A stretch of 20,474 nucleotides of DNA from Clostridiales bacterium (GTDB taxonomy: Bacteria; Bacillota; Clostridia; Oscillospirales; Acutalibacteraceae). Each line of letters starts with the position of its first letter. The first letter of the stretch is position 1. The position numbers and the translations under genes are program-made. The DNA lies in contig DXXH01000043.1 of assembly GCA_019416395.1 (NCBI GenBank), forward strand, positions 1 to 20,474, read 5' to 3'. The notes beneath the pieces were generated by a model. It searched no databases. It was not told the origin of the DNA and was given only the letters and a program-made list of their open reading frames with translations. Positions 8,279 to 14,602 of the stretch are shown piece after piece.

Positions 8279-8366
8279 CCATGGGGGAGTAGTTTGCGGC
8301 TTGCCGCGGCAATGTCAACACAATGATCTCAGGATCTGGTATTGTCTGAAAAAACGAGACTCATGG
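8279..8366 (+). promoter_or_regulatory. yybP-ykoY family manganese riboswitch aptamer
   Basis: P1 is formed by CCATG (8279-8283) and CATGG (8362-8366). Next to it lie the conserved 5' loop GGGGAGTAG (8284-8292) and the 3' loop CGAGAC (8355-8360). In between are a GCGG-CTTG-CCGC hairpin (8296-8307), the segment GTCAACA (8314-8320) and a second stem made by ACAAT and ATTGT. This order and these loop sequences match what I know of the Mn2+-sensing yybP-ykoY class. The gene downstream is mntP, a regular member of this regulon. The 3' P1 strand overlaps the 5' arm of the following terminator, so metal-stabilised P1 should block termination and switch mntP on. Confidence 0.85.
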
Positions 8367-8416
8367 AAAACGCCCGTTCGTTCATAAGAATGGGGTGTTT
8401 TCCGCGAGTCTTTTTT
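8358..8416 (+). terminator. Riboswitch-controlled terminator (expression platform) before mntP
   Basis: GACTC (8358-8362) pairs with GAGTC (8406-8410), and GGAAAAC (8365-8371) continues the stem against GTTTTCC with a few G-U pairs, giving a very long hairpin followed by six T residues (8411-8416). It sits 40 nt before the mntP start. Its 5' arm shares bases with aptamer P1, so the two structures exclude each other. Confidence 0.85.
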
Positions 8417-8456
8417 CATGCGCGGAAAACGCCGAAAACAACTTGGAGGTAGAAAA

Positions 8457-9020
8457 ATGGGTTTGGTGGAATTGTTTTTGATTGCGGTGGGACTGTCTAT
8501 GGACGCTTTTGCCGTGTCGGTATGTAAGGGGTTGGCCTTGCGGAAGGTGAACGTGGGGCAAATGGCCTTGGTAGGGCTGTGGTTTGGCGGCTTCCAGGCG
8601 TTGATGCCCCTGATTGGCTATTTTGTAGGCGTGCAGTTCCGGGCGCAGATTACCGCCGTTGACCACTGGATCGCCTTTGCGCTGCTGGCCATCATTGGCG
8701 GGAACATGGTGCGGGAAGCCCTTTCCAAGGAGGAAGAATGTCCGGACGCTTCCCTGTCGGTAAAAGCCATGCTTCCTATGGCGGTGGCCACCAGCATTGA
8801 CGCTTTGGCCGTTGGAGTCAGTTTCGCGTTCCTCAGCGTGAACATTGGGGCAGCGGTATCTTTTATTGGCGTGATCACATTCTTGCTTTCCATGATCGGT
8901 GTCAAGGTGGGCAGCCTGTTTGGGGCCAAATATAAGAGCCGGGCCGAGCTTGTGGGTGGCATTATCCTGATCCTCATGGGGTTGAAAATCCTGCTGGAGC
9001 ATTTGGGTGTCTTGGGATAA
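8457..9020 (+). CDS. mntP: Manganese efflux pump MntP
   Basis: A 187-residue polytopic inner-membrane protein of the MntP (YebN) family, almost exactly the size of the E. coli protein (about 188), with six predicted helices in two related halves. The repeated acidic helix motifs are clear: GLSMDAFAVSVCKG with Asp16 in the first half and ATSIDALAVGVSFAF with Asp115 in the second. MntP exports Mn2+ when the metal is in excess. The true start is ATG 8457: GGAGGT (8445-8450) lies 6 nt upstream, whereas the in-frame ATG 8418 lies directly after the terminator T tract without a ribosome binding site. Expression is predicted to be induced by Mn2+ through the riboswitch upstream. No terminator is visible after it. 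Confidence 0.94.
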   Translation: MGLVELFLIAVGLSMDAFAVSVCKGLALRKVNVGQMALVGLWFGGFQALMPLIGYFVGVQFRAQITAVDHWIAFALLAIIGGNMVREALSKEEECPDASLSVKAMLPMAVATSIDALAVGVSFAFLSVNIGAAVSFIGVITFLLSMIGVKVGSLFGAKYKSRAELVGGIILILMGLKILLEHLGVLG

Positions 9021-9151
9021 AGCCAGTAGTTTTCCGGTTTTTGATATGGAAAGCGAGTGCCCTGATCCTTTGAAAACGATGGAAACGGAAAGTCTGCCAA
9101 TTTGGCGGCGGAGCTCTGGAAAAAAGCCGGAGTCAGGAAAGGATTGAGAAA

Positions 9152-9739
9152 ATGAGCCTATTTTCTTCTAAGAAAAAAGCAGTGGTGCTTTTTGGGTCGC
9201 CCCATGGCCATGGCTGTACCCGCAGGCTGCTGGACAGTTTTTTGGAGTGCTTCCGGGAAAATAAGTCTTGGGAGATCCAAGAGTTTTCTCTGTATGAAAT
9301 GAACGTCCACCCTTGTACAGGCTGCCGGCAGTGCGCTAAGGAAGAACACTGCGTGTTTGACGACCTGGACGCTTTTGACAAAGCGTTGCGCCACAGCGAT
9401 TTGCTGGTGGTAGCGTCCCCGGTGTACAATTTTTCCTTCCCTGCACCGCTAAAAGCATGGCTGGACCGTACCCAGCGGTATTTTGAAGCCCGGTTTTCCC
9501 TGGGGCTGAAACCGCCCATCAAAAAGCACCGGCAAGCGGTGCTGCTGTTGACCATGGGTTCCCAGGAAAGTTTTGGAGTGGAAGTTTGCACCCACCAATT
9601 GGAACGGGCTTTCAGCGTAATGAACACCACGTTGTCAGGTTGCGCTTTGTGGGACGCCACCGATTTGGGGGAAGAGCATAAAGGAGAAGCCCAGGCGCAG
9701 GCAAGGGCAATCGCTCTTGAAATCCAGAAAGAAATGTGA
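9152..9739 (+). CDS. NAD(P)H-dependent FMN oxidoreductase, flavodoxin-like fold
   Basis: A 195-residue protein of the NADPH-dependent FMN reductase / iron-sulfur flavoprotein superfamily. The N-terminal beta strand and FMN phosphate loop read AVVLFGSPHGHGCTRRLL (residues 10-27). A Cys cluster follows at 55, 58, 61 and 67 (PCTGCRQCAKEEHC), then VVASPVYNFSFPAPLKAWLDR, the conserved flavin-contacting segment. Members use reduced nicotinamide to reduce quinones, azo or nitro compounds or metal-cluster partners; the substrate here is unknown. Whether the four Cys bind a cluster is uncertain, as similar spacing occurs in members without one. ATG 9152 is preceded by AGGAAAGG. It is 131 nt from mntP, and the promoter of yebC lies inside its last 25 nt. 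Confidence 0.85.
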   Translation: MSLFSSKKKAVVLFGSPHGHGCTRRLLDSFLECFRENKSWEIQEFSLYEMNVHPCTGCRQCAKEEHCVFDDLDAFDKALRHSDLLVVASPVYNFSFPAPLKAWLDRTQRYFEARFSLGLKPPIKKHRQAVLLLTMGSQESFGVEVCTHQLERAFSVMNTTLSGCALWDATDLGEEHKGEAQAQARAIALEIQKEM

Positions 9740-9745
9740 TATGAT
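9717..9745 (+). promoter_or_regulatory. Sigma-A promoter for yebC
   Basis: TTGAAA (9717-9722), a 17-nt spacer and TATGAT (9740-9745), with an extended -10 TG formed by the stop codon of the preceding gene (9737-9738). Transcription from near 9752 leaves a short leader of about 34 nt. Confidence 0.75.
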
Positions 9746-9785
9746 ATCTCGAAGAATACACTAGAGTGGATAAGGCGGTTGAATC

Positions 9786-10532
9786 ATGTCAGGACATTCG
9801 AAATGGAATAACATCAAGCGGAAAAAAGAAAAGGCCGATGGCGCGAAAGCAAAGATCTTCACCAAAATCGGCCGTGAGCTCACCGTTGCGGTAAAAGAGG
9901 GCGGCAGCGCCGACCCGGCAGCCAACTCCCGGCTGCGTGACTGCATTGCCAAAGCGAAAGCAGCCAACGTGCCCAATGACAACATTGAGCGCATCATTAA
10001 AAAGGCTGCCGGCGATGGCAACACCGACAACTATGAGAACATCACTTATGAAGGGTATGGGCCCAGCGGCGTGGCTGTGATTGTGGAAGCCCTTACCGAT
10101 AACCGGAACCGTACCGCTGCCGATGTGCGCCACGCGTTTGACAAGTTTGGCGGCAATCTGGGAACTACCGGCTGTGTGTCCTTCATGTTTAACAAGAAGG
10201 GTGTTATTGTCATTGAGCGGGAAGGTTTGGACGAGGATACGGTGATGAGCGACGCTTTGGAAGCAGGTGCTTCTGATTTTGCCGCCGATGAGGACGTGTT
10301 TGAGATTTCCACGGAGCCTTCCGATTTCAGTGGAGTCCGGGAAGACTTGGAGAAGAAGGGATACGAGTTCGTTTCCGCCGAGGTGGAAATGGTGCCCGAC
10401 ACCTACACCAAGATTGATGACGAAGAAGTTATCGTCAAGATGCAGAAAATGCTGGATCTTCTGGAGGACAACGACGACGTGCAGAACGTATGGCACAACT
10501 GGGATGCTCCGGAAGAGGAAGAAGAGGAATAA
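9786..10532 (+). CDS. yebC: YebC/PmpR family protein (TACO1-like translation factor)
   Basis: A 248-residue member of the YebC family, with the hallmark N-terminus MSGHSKWNNIKRKKEKADGA and the later blocks TYEGYGPSGVAVIVEALTDNRNR and KFGGNLGTTGCVSFMF. The protein has three domains, the first being a basic helical bundle. The family was long annotated as DNA-binding regulators; more recent work on mitochondrial TACO1 and bacterial YebC points to a ribosome-associated role in relieving stalls, so either name may appear in databases. The C-terminus is an acidic run of six Glu after HNWDAPE. It has its own promoter and a terminator, so it is a monocistronic unit. The ribosome binding site, TAAGGCGG, is moderate. 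Confidence 0.95.
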   Translation: MSGHSKWNNIKRKKEKADGAKAKIFTKIGRELTVAVKEGGSADPAANSRLRDCIAKAKAANVPNDNIERIIKKAAGDGNTDNYENITYEGYGPSGVAVIVEALTDNRNRTAADVRHAFDKFGGNLGTTGCVSFMFNKKGVIVIEREGLDEDTVMSDALEAGASDFAADEDVFEISTEPSDFSGVREDLEKKGYEFVSAEVEMVPDTYTKIDDEEVIVKMQKMLDLLEDNDDVQNVWHNWDAPEEEEEE

Positions 10533-10536
10533 ACGG

Positions 10537-10562
10537 GAAAGCGTTGGGGCTGCCCCGCTTTC
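10537..10562 (+). repeat. Hairpin directly after yebC stop codon
   Basis: GAAAGC (10537-10542) pairs with GCTTTC (10557-10562), with an inner GGGG/CCCC pair closing a three-base loop. It begins 5 nt after the yebC stop and ends 6 nt before the terminator hairpin. It lacks its own U tract. It may protect the mRNA end or act as a pause in front of the terminator. Confidence 0.55.
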
Positions 10563-10568
10563 TGTCGG

Positions 10569-10601
10569 GCCGCCGCGGCGAAAAATCGCGGCGGCTTTTT
10601 T
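10569..10601 (+). terminator. Intrinsic terminator after yebC
   Basis: A perfect 9-bp GC stem, GCCGCCGCG (10569-10577) and CGCGGCGGC (10587-10595), encloses a 9-nt loop and is followed by six T residues. It lies 50 nt before the pyrB start, and no convincing promoter could be found between them. Confidence 0.92.
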
Positions 10602-10651
10602 AACGCTGAAAAAGAAGACGGAAAAGAATGATTGGGAAAGGAAGGGACACT

Positions 10652-11587
10652 ATGAGACATCTCATTGACCCATTGGATTTTACTCGGGAGGAGACGGACC
10701 GGCTGCTGGCTTTGGCGGAGAAGATCATTGCAGAGCCAGCGTCCTACGCCCATGCCTGTGATGGAAAGATCTTGGCCACTTTATTTTATGAGCCTAGCAC
10801 CCGCACCCGGTTGAGTTTTGAATCGGCCATGATGCGTTTGGGGGGCAAAGTACTGGGGTTTTCCTCAGCGGGAAGCAGTTCGGCTTCCAAAGGGGAAAGT
10901 GTAGCGGATACCATTCGCATGATTTCCGGTTACGCGGACATTGCCGCCATGCGTCATTTTAAGGAAGGCGCTCCCTATGTGGCGGCCCGCTATTCGAAAA
11001 TCCCGGTAGTCAATGCGGGCGATGGGGGCCATCAGCATCCTACCCAGACTTTGGCGGACATGCTGACCATCCGCCGGAAGCGGGGAAAGATCAGTGGTGT
11101 GACCATCGGTTTGTGCGGCGACTTGAAATTCGGGCGCACCGTGCACTCCCTGATTAAATCCCTGGTGCGGTACGAGGACGTGAAATTCATTCTGATTTCC
11201 CCGGAAGAGCTGCGGGTTCCCAGCTACATTCTGAAGGAAGTCATCGAACCTTCCGGTCATGAGTGGCGGGAAGTGCGGGATATGGAAGAAGTCATGCCGG
11301 AATTGGATATACTGTACATGACCCGTGTGCAGCGGGAACGGTTCTTCAACGAGGAAGATTATGTCCGGCTGAAAGATTCTTATGTGCTGACCAAGGAGAA
11401 GCTGGATCTGGGCAAGAAGGATTTGGCGGTGCTGCATCCGTTGCCCCGAGTGAACGAGATCGCCCCTGAAGTGGACGACGATCCCCGGGCCATGTATTTT
11501 GAACAGGCACGGGGCGCTGTGTTCGTCAGAATGGCTCTGATTCTCACCTTGCTGGGTATGGCTCCCGGGGTGTTGGACGAAACTTAA
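10652..11587 (+). CDS. pyrB: Aspartate carbamoyltransferase catalytic subunit
   Basis: A 311-residue catalytic chain that condenses carbamoyl phosphate with aspartate, the first committed step of pyrimidine synthesis in the cytoplasm. The carbamoyl-phosphate site FYEPSTRTRLSFESAM carries Ser49-Thr-Arg-Thr-Arg53. The block NAGDGGHQHPTQTLADML follows, then the aspartate-domain loop VLHPLPRVNEI near the C-terminus. ATG 10652 is preferred: it has GGAAGG about 6 nt upstream and matches the usual N-terminus, whereas the in-frame ATG 10628 would add eight unrelated residues. pyrI begins 13 nt after its stop, so the holoenzyme subunits are cotranscribed. No PyrR-type leader was recognised. Confidence 0.96.
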   Translation: MRHLIDPLDFTREETDRLLALAEKIIAEPASYAHACDGKILATLFYEPSTRTRLSFESAMMRLGGKVLGFSSAGSSSASKGESVADTIRMISGYADIAAMRHFKEGAPYVAARYSKIPVVNAGDGGHQHPTQTLADMLTIRRKRGKISGVTIGLCGDLKFGRTVHSLIKSLVRYEDVKFILISPEELRVPSYILKEVIEPSGHEWREVRDMEEVMPELDILYMTRVQRERFFNEEDYVRLKDSYVLTKEKLDLGKKDLAVLHPLPRVNEIAPEVDDDPRAMYFEQARGAVFVRMALILTLLGMAPGVLDET

Positions 11588-11600
11588 AGGAGAGGATAGT

Positions 11601-12020
11601 ATGTTGAATATCGACAGCATTGAAAACGGCATTGTTATCGATCATATCACCGCTGGCCGTGGCATGCGGGTCTATGAGCTTTTGGAGCTGGACAAGCTGG
11701 ACACTTGCGTGGCGATTATCAAGAATGCCCGAAGCAGCAAGTATGGGCGGAAAGATATTATCAAGATTGAAGGGGTCATGAATGTTGACCTGGACGTGCT
11801 GGGATTTATTGACGACAACGCTACAGTGTGCACCATTGTAGGGGGCAAGCTGGCAGGAAAGAAAAAGCCTTCTCTGCCGAAGCGGCTGGTGAATATTATT
11901 TCCTGCAAGAATCCCCGGTGTATTACCTCTGTGGAAAATGTGGATCAGATTTTTGTCCTCTGCGATGAGGAAGCTCACCGTTACCGTTGCCAATACTGTG
12001 AGCAGGAGTACAAAAAGTAA
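11601..12020 (+). CDS. pyrI: Aspartate carbamoyltransferase regulatory subunit
   Basis: A 139-residue regulatory chain that binds nucleotide effectors and links catalytic trimers of PyrB through a zinc domain. The N-terminal allosteric domain begins MLNIDSIENGIVIDHITAG. The zinc ligands are Cys102, Cys107, Cys130 and Cys133 in CKNPRC and CQYC. It is somewhat shorter than the 153-residue E. coli chain but typical of clostridial ones. The ribosome binding site AAGGAGAGG precedes ATG 11601. Its presence predicts that pyrimidine synthesis is feedback controlled at the enzyme level. Confidence 0.96.
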   Translation: MLNIDSIENGIVIDHITAGRGMRVYELLELDKLDTCVAIIKNARSSKYGRKDIIKIEGVMNVDLDVLGFIDDNATVCTIVGGKLAGKKKPSLPKRLVNIISCKNPRCITSVENVDQIFVLCDEEAHRYRCQYCEQEYKK

Positions 12021-12040
12021 GCAGACAGAAGGGAAACGCT

Positions 12041-12574
12041 ATGGAACCTACTCGAAAGCTGCCGCTCTTTCTGGTAACTGGAGCGTCTTGCGTGGGAAAG
12101 TCCACCATGTGCCAATTGCTGTTCCAAAAAGAGGAAAACTATCTGGTGTTGGAAAGCGACATCCTTTGGGAAGAACGGTACAATACCCCGGAAGATAACT
12201 ACGTTGCCTACCGCAGCCTTTGGATGGAGCTGTGCGCCAACATTTCCCAGGGGGGAAAACCGGTGGTGCTTTGCGGCTGTTGTATCCCGGAACAGTTTGA
12301 GACCCGGCCGGAACGCCGGTATTTTTCCACACTGCATTAATTGGCTTTGACTTGTGACGAAGAAGTATTGCGGAAGCGAATGGTGGAAGGACGGAAAGTG
12401 ACCGATTCCGCCTGGATCCAGTCTTCCATAGACTTTAACCGTTGGCTGCGGGAAAATGGCGAAAAGACTAATCCGCCCATTCAGCTTGTGGATACCACAG
12501 AAAGGACTCCGGAACAAACGGCGGAAATCGCTCATCAGTGGATTTTGCGCAGTTTGGAAAACGATCTGGGATAA
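12041..12574 (+). pseudogene. P-loop nucleoside/nucleotide kinase-like gene interrupted by an in-frame TAA
   Basis: One continuous reading frame of 177 sense codons is split by TAA at codon 100 (12338-12340). The first part has a Walker A loop, GASCVGKSTMC (from about residue 15), and ends ERRYFSTLH. The second, in the same frame with no base gained or lost, resumes LALTCDEEVLRKRM and runs through FNRWLREN to the natural end VDTTERTPEQTAEIAHQWI. As I recall this family (small AAA/P-loop kinases of about 175 residues), the interrupted place reads IHYLALVCDDE, so the stop replaces a Tyr codon; TAT or TAC to TAA needs one change. It has a proper start (ATG 12041 with AAGGGA) and follows pyrI by 20 nt. 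The remnants look intact, so the mutation is recent, or it is a sequencing error or suppressed codon. The substrate is unknown. Confidence 0.8.
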
Positions 12575-12585
12575 AGGAGAATTAC

Positions 12586-13200
12586 ATGGAAATCCGTCTG
12601 GAAAAGCGGGAAGACTACGGTGAGGTGGAAAACCTTGTCCGGGAGGCTTTCTGGAATGTATACCAGCCTGGCTGTGTGGAGCACTATCTTCTCCATCAGC
12701 TGCGAAAAGACCCCAGTTTTGTACCGGAACTGGATTACGTGGTGGAAGAGCAAGGACAAATTGTGGCCCAAATCGCCTATGCAAAGGGCGTATATCTCCC
12801 AGATGAAGGTACAGAGCAAGAGATGCTGCTGTTTGGGCCAGTGGGCGTGCTGCCTAATTTTCAAGGCAAGGGATATGGGTCTTCTCTGATTCGTTTTTCT
12901 TTAGAGCGTGCCAAAGAATTGGGGTGGCCCAGTGTGGTCATTACTGGGAACCCGGCCTATTACAGCCGTTTTGGCTTTGAGCCTGCTGGGAGTTATGGAA
13001 TCTATCATGAGTTACTGGGCAGGGAAGAAGCGTCCCCCGTGTTCCAGATCAAGGTCTTTGACCCAGCCCGTTTGCCGACAGTTCCAGGGACATACCGGGA
13101 TTCGGCTTGTTATCAAGTATCTCAGGAAGATGTAGATGAGTTTGACAAGCAATTTCCGGATAAGAAGAAAGAGGTTCGCCCGGGACAGCTCCGGGGATAA
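12586..13200 (+). CDS. GNAT family N-acetyltransferase (YhbS-like)
   Basis: A 204-residue predicted acetyltransferase of the YhbS/COG3153 group. The acetyl-CoA binding segment is VGVLPNFQGKGYGSSLIRF with the Q-x-x-G-x-G loop, followed by the typical GNPAYYSRFGFEPAG block, in which a Tyr usually serves as general acid. The C-terminal about 60 residues form the extension found in this group. The acceptor substrate is unknown. ATG 12586 is preceded by AAAGGAG at 6-7 nt, and this ribosome binding site overlaps the stop codon of the interrupted kinase gene, which suggests translational linkage. An earlier in-frame ATG at 12538 lies inside the kinase gene without a binding site and was rejected. 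Confidence 0.88.
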   Translation: MEIRLEKREDYGEVENLVREAFWNVYQPGCVEHYLLHQLRKDPSFVPELDYVVEEQGQIVAQIAYAKGVYLPDEGTEQEMLLFGPVGVLPNFQGKGYGSSLIRFSLERAKELGWPSVVITGNPAYYSRFGFEPAGSYGIYHELLGREEASPVFQIKVFDPARLPTVPGTYRDSACYQVSQEDVDEFDKQFPDKKKEVRPGQLRG

Positions 13201-13211
13201 AGGAGGAAGCC

Positions 13212-13457
13212 ATGAAACCGTGGAAAATTCCGCCCGGCAGCCAAGGCTGCTCCGGTGTGGGGAAAAGCTATATTAAGAAACGGGGTGGCCGTGGCCAGGG
13301 CGGTAAGATCCTGCTGGCAGTGGTGACTTTGTGCAATGTGGCGCTGTCCCTGGCGTTGGCGCTGGTGCGCCGGCAGGAAGTCATTCACGCGGTAAAGGGA
13401 AAAGATGGGGAAGGGGTACAGGTTTTCCTGGAGACCAGGAAAGAGACAAAAACCTGA
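13212..13457 (+). CDS. Small single-pass membrane protein, unknown function
   Basis: An 81-residue protein that I do not recognise. The N-terminal 31 residues are basic and Gly-rich (KSYIKKRGGRGQGGK). A single hydrophobic helix spans about residues 33-52 (ILLAVVTLCNVALSLALALV), followed by RR and a charged C-terminal tail of about 28 residues. The positive residues on both sides leave topology unclear. It is probably real: AAAGGAGG (13199-13206) sits 5 nt before ATG 13212 and the start is only 11 nt after the GNAT stop. It closes the run pyrB, pyrI, kinase, GNAT. No function is suggested by its neighbours. Confidence 0.72.
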   Translation: MKPWKIPPGSQGCSGVGKSYIKKRGGRGQGGKILLAVVTLCNVALSLALALVRRQEVIHAVKGKDGEGVQVFLETRKETKT

Positions 13458-13465
13458 TTTTTCCC

Positions 13466-13494
13466 TTGACTTCCCTGAGCCGTTATGCTAAACT
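13466..13494 (+). promoter_or_regulatory. Sigma-A promoter of the rplU-prp-rpmA operon
   Basis: TTGACT (13466-13471), a 17-nt spacer and TAAACT (13489-13494), with an extended -10 TG at 13486-13487. Transcription from near 13501 gives a structured leader of about 100 nt before rplU. Confidence 0.8.
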
Positions 13495-13501
13495 GTATAA
13501 G

Positions 13502-13599
13502 CCGCATATTGTAGGCTGCGGGAGAGCTATGCCCTTTCGCGGAAGTGAGCCCAGGCTCCGCCCAACAGTAGCGAGACTAATGAAAAGGCAGGAAAAAGC
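13502..13599 (+). promoter_or_regulatory. Candidate ribosomal protein L21 leader
   Basis: The about 100-nt 5' leader of rplU can fold: CCGCA (13502-13506) pairs with TGCGG (13517-13521), and further downstream GAGC-CCAG-GCTC forms a hairpin flanked by GCG and CGC. Firmicutes often carry an autoregulatory L21 leader in this position. I did not verify a match to its consensus, so position and foldability are the only evidence. Confidence 0.45.
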
Positions 13600-13908
13600 A
13601 TGTTTGCAGTCATTGAAACCGGCGGTAAGCAGTACAAAGTACAGTACGGCGACGTCATCTATGTGGAGAAGCTGAACGTGGCGGACAACGATACCGTGGA
13701 ATTCCCGGTAGTAGCTGTGTTTGGCGAAGAGGGCACCAAGATCGGCACCCCTTATGTGGAAGGCGCCACAGTCACCGGTAAGGTGGTCAAGACCGGCAAG
13801 GCCAAGAAGATCACTGTGTTTACCTACAAGCCCAAGAAGAATTCCAAGCGCAAGATGGGCCACCGTCAGCCCTACACCAAGGTGCAGATCGAGGCCGTCA
13901 AGGCGTAA
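13600..13908 (+). CDS. rplU: 50S ribosomal protein L21
   Basis: A 102-residue protein matching bacterial L21 in length and sequence: the N-terminus FAVIETGGKQYKVQYGD, the segment GTPYVEGATVTGKVV and the basic C-terminal signature KRKMGHRQPYTKVQI. It binds 23S rRNA in the large subunit. The promoter lies at 13466-13494 and the start is preceded by AAGGCAGGAAAAAGC. Its stop is separated from the prp start by one nucleotide, so the two are translationally coupled. Confidence 0.98.
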   Translation: MFAVIETGGKQYKVQYGDVIYVEKLNVADNDTVEFPVVAVFGEEGTKIGTPYVEGATVTGKVVKTGKAKKITVFTYKPKKNSKRKMGHRQPYTKVQIEAVKA

Positions 13909-13909
13909 G

Positions 13910-14233
13910 ATGATCCGTATCCAGTTTTTGACTCTTCCGGAAGGGAATTTGCAAGGGTTTCGCATGGAAGGCCATGCGGGTTATGGGGAAGCAGGCGCGG
14001 ATATTGTTTGCGCGGCGGTTTCTTCCGCAGCCTACCTGATCGTAAACACCTTGACAGAGATCCGTCATATATCCCCCCTGTCCCTCAGAGTGGGAGAAGG
14101 GGAAATGTTTTTCCGGATCGAGCCGAAAGACGAGCCTCTTTGCCGGGATTTGCTGGCAGGGCTCAAGCTCCACCTGACAAGCCTTGAGGAACAGTATCCC
14201 GATGGGTTGCGGGTGGGTTATATGGAAATTTAA
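13910..14233 (+). CDS. prp: Ribosomal-processing cysteine protease Prp
   Basis: A 107-residue YsxB/Prp family cysteine protease. The catalytic pair is visible in GHAGYGEAGADIVCAAVSSAAY as His22 and Cys34, the same positions as in the Staphylococcus aureus enzyme as I recall it. Prp removes the N-terminal extension of ribosomal protein L27 in Firmicutes and related phyla, which is needed to expose the L27 tail that reaches the peptidyl transferase centre. The start ATG 13910 is one nucleotide after the rplU stop. The longer upstream reading frame that overlaps rplU is not needed. The gene sits between rplU and rpmA, its usual place, next to its own substrate gene. Confidence 0.94.
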   Translation: MIRIQFLTLPEGNLQGFRMEGHAGYGEAGADIVCAAVSSAAYLIVNTLTEIRHISPLSLRVGEGEMFFRIEPKDEPLCRDLLAGLKLHLTSLEEQYPDGLRVGYMEI

Positions 14234-14265
14234 ATCCACATTTCAAAGAAAGGAAGACGATCGTC

Positions 14266-14544
14266 ATGCTGAAAATAAATATCCAGCTTTTCGCTCATAA
14301 AAAAGGTATGGGCTCCACCAAGAACGGCCGGGATTCCGAATCCAAGCGCCTGGGCGTCAAGCGCGCCGATGGGCAGTTTGTTCTGGCCGGCAATATCCTG
14401 GTAAAGCAGCGGGGCACCAAGATCCATCCCGGCACCAATGTGGGCCGTGGCTCTGACGATACCCTGTTCGCCCTGGTGGACGGCAAGGTGAAGTTCGAGC
14501 GCATGGGCGCCGACCGCAAGAAGGTCAGCGTTTACGCCGAGTAA
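14266..14544 (+). CDS. rpmA: 50S ribosomal protein L27 with cleavable N-terminal extension
   Basis: A 92-residue L27 precursor. The N-terminal nine residues MLKINIQLF match the Prp cleavage consensus, with the cut expected after Phe9 to leave the mature AHKKGMGSTKNGRDS start. The rest is typical L27, including GVKRADGQFVLAGNILVKQRG in two parts. Mature L27 lies by the peptidyl transferase centre and contacts tRNA. AAGGAAG precedes ATG 14266 by about 9 nt. A terminator follows 21 nt after the stop, before obgE. Confidence 0.98.
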   Translation: MLKINIQLFAHKKGMGSTKNGRDSESKRLGVKRADGQFVLAGNILVKQRGTKIHPGTNVGRGSDDTLFALVDGKVKFERMGADRKKVSVYAE

Positions 14545-14565
14545 TTGGACCGCAACACAAGAACC

Positions 14566-14602
14566 AAAGGCTTCTTCAGGCACTGCCGGAAGAAGCCTTT
14601 TT
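14566..14602 (+). terminator. Intrinsic terminator between rpmA and obgE
   Basis: AAAGGCTTCTTC (14566-14577) pairs perfectly with GAAGAAGCCTTT (14589-14600), and the loop adds GGC/GCC. Five T residues end at 14602. Only 23 nt separate it from the obgE start, and no promoter is visible in between, so obgE probably depends on read-through. Confidence 0.88.

Noticed and set aside
8111..8326. 71-codon plus-strand frame in the mntP leader
   Set aside because: Its TTG start is the -35 box of the mntP promoter and it runs through the aptamer, so it cannot be translated from that transcript.
9044..9142. Short ATG frame (33 codons) between mntP and the flavoprotein gene
   Set aside because: No ribosome binding site and a composition without recognisable features. 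The 131-nt gap otherwise shows no terminator or RNA gene.
9789..10496. 235-codon minus-strand frame opposite yebC
   Set aside because: It is a shadow of a highly conserved gene with promoter and terminator on the plus strand.
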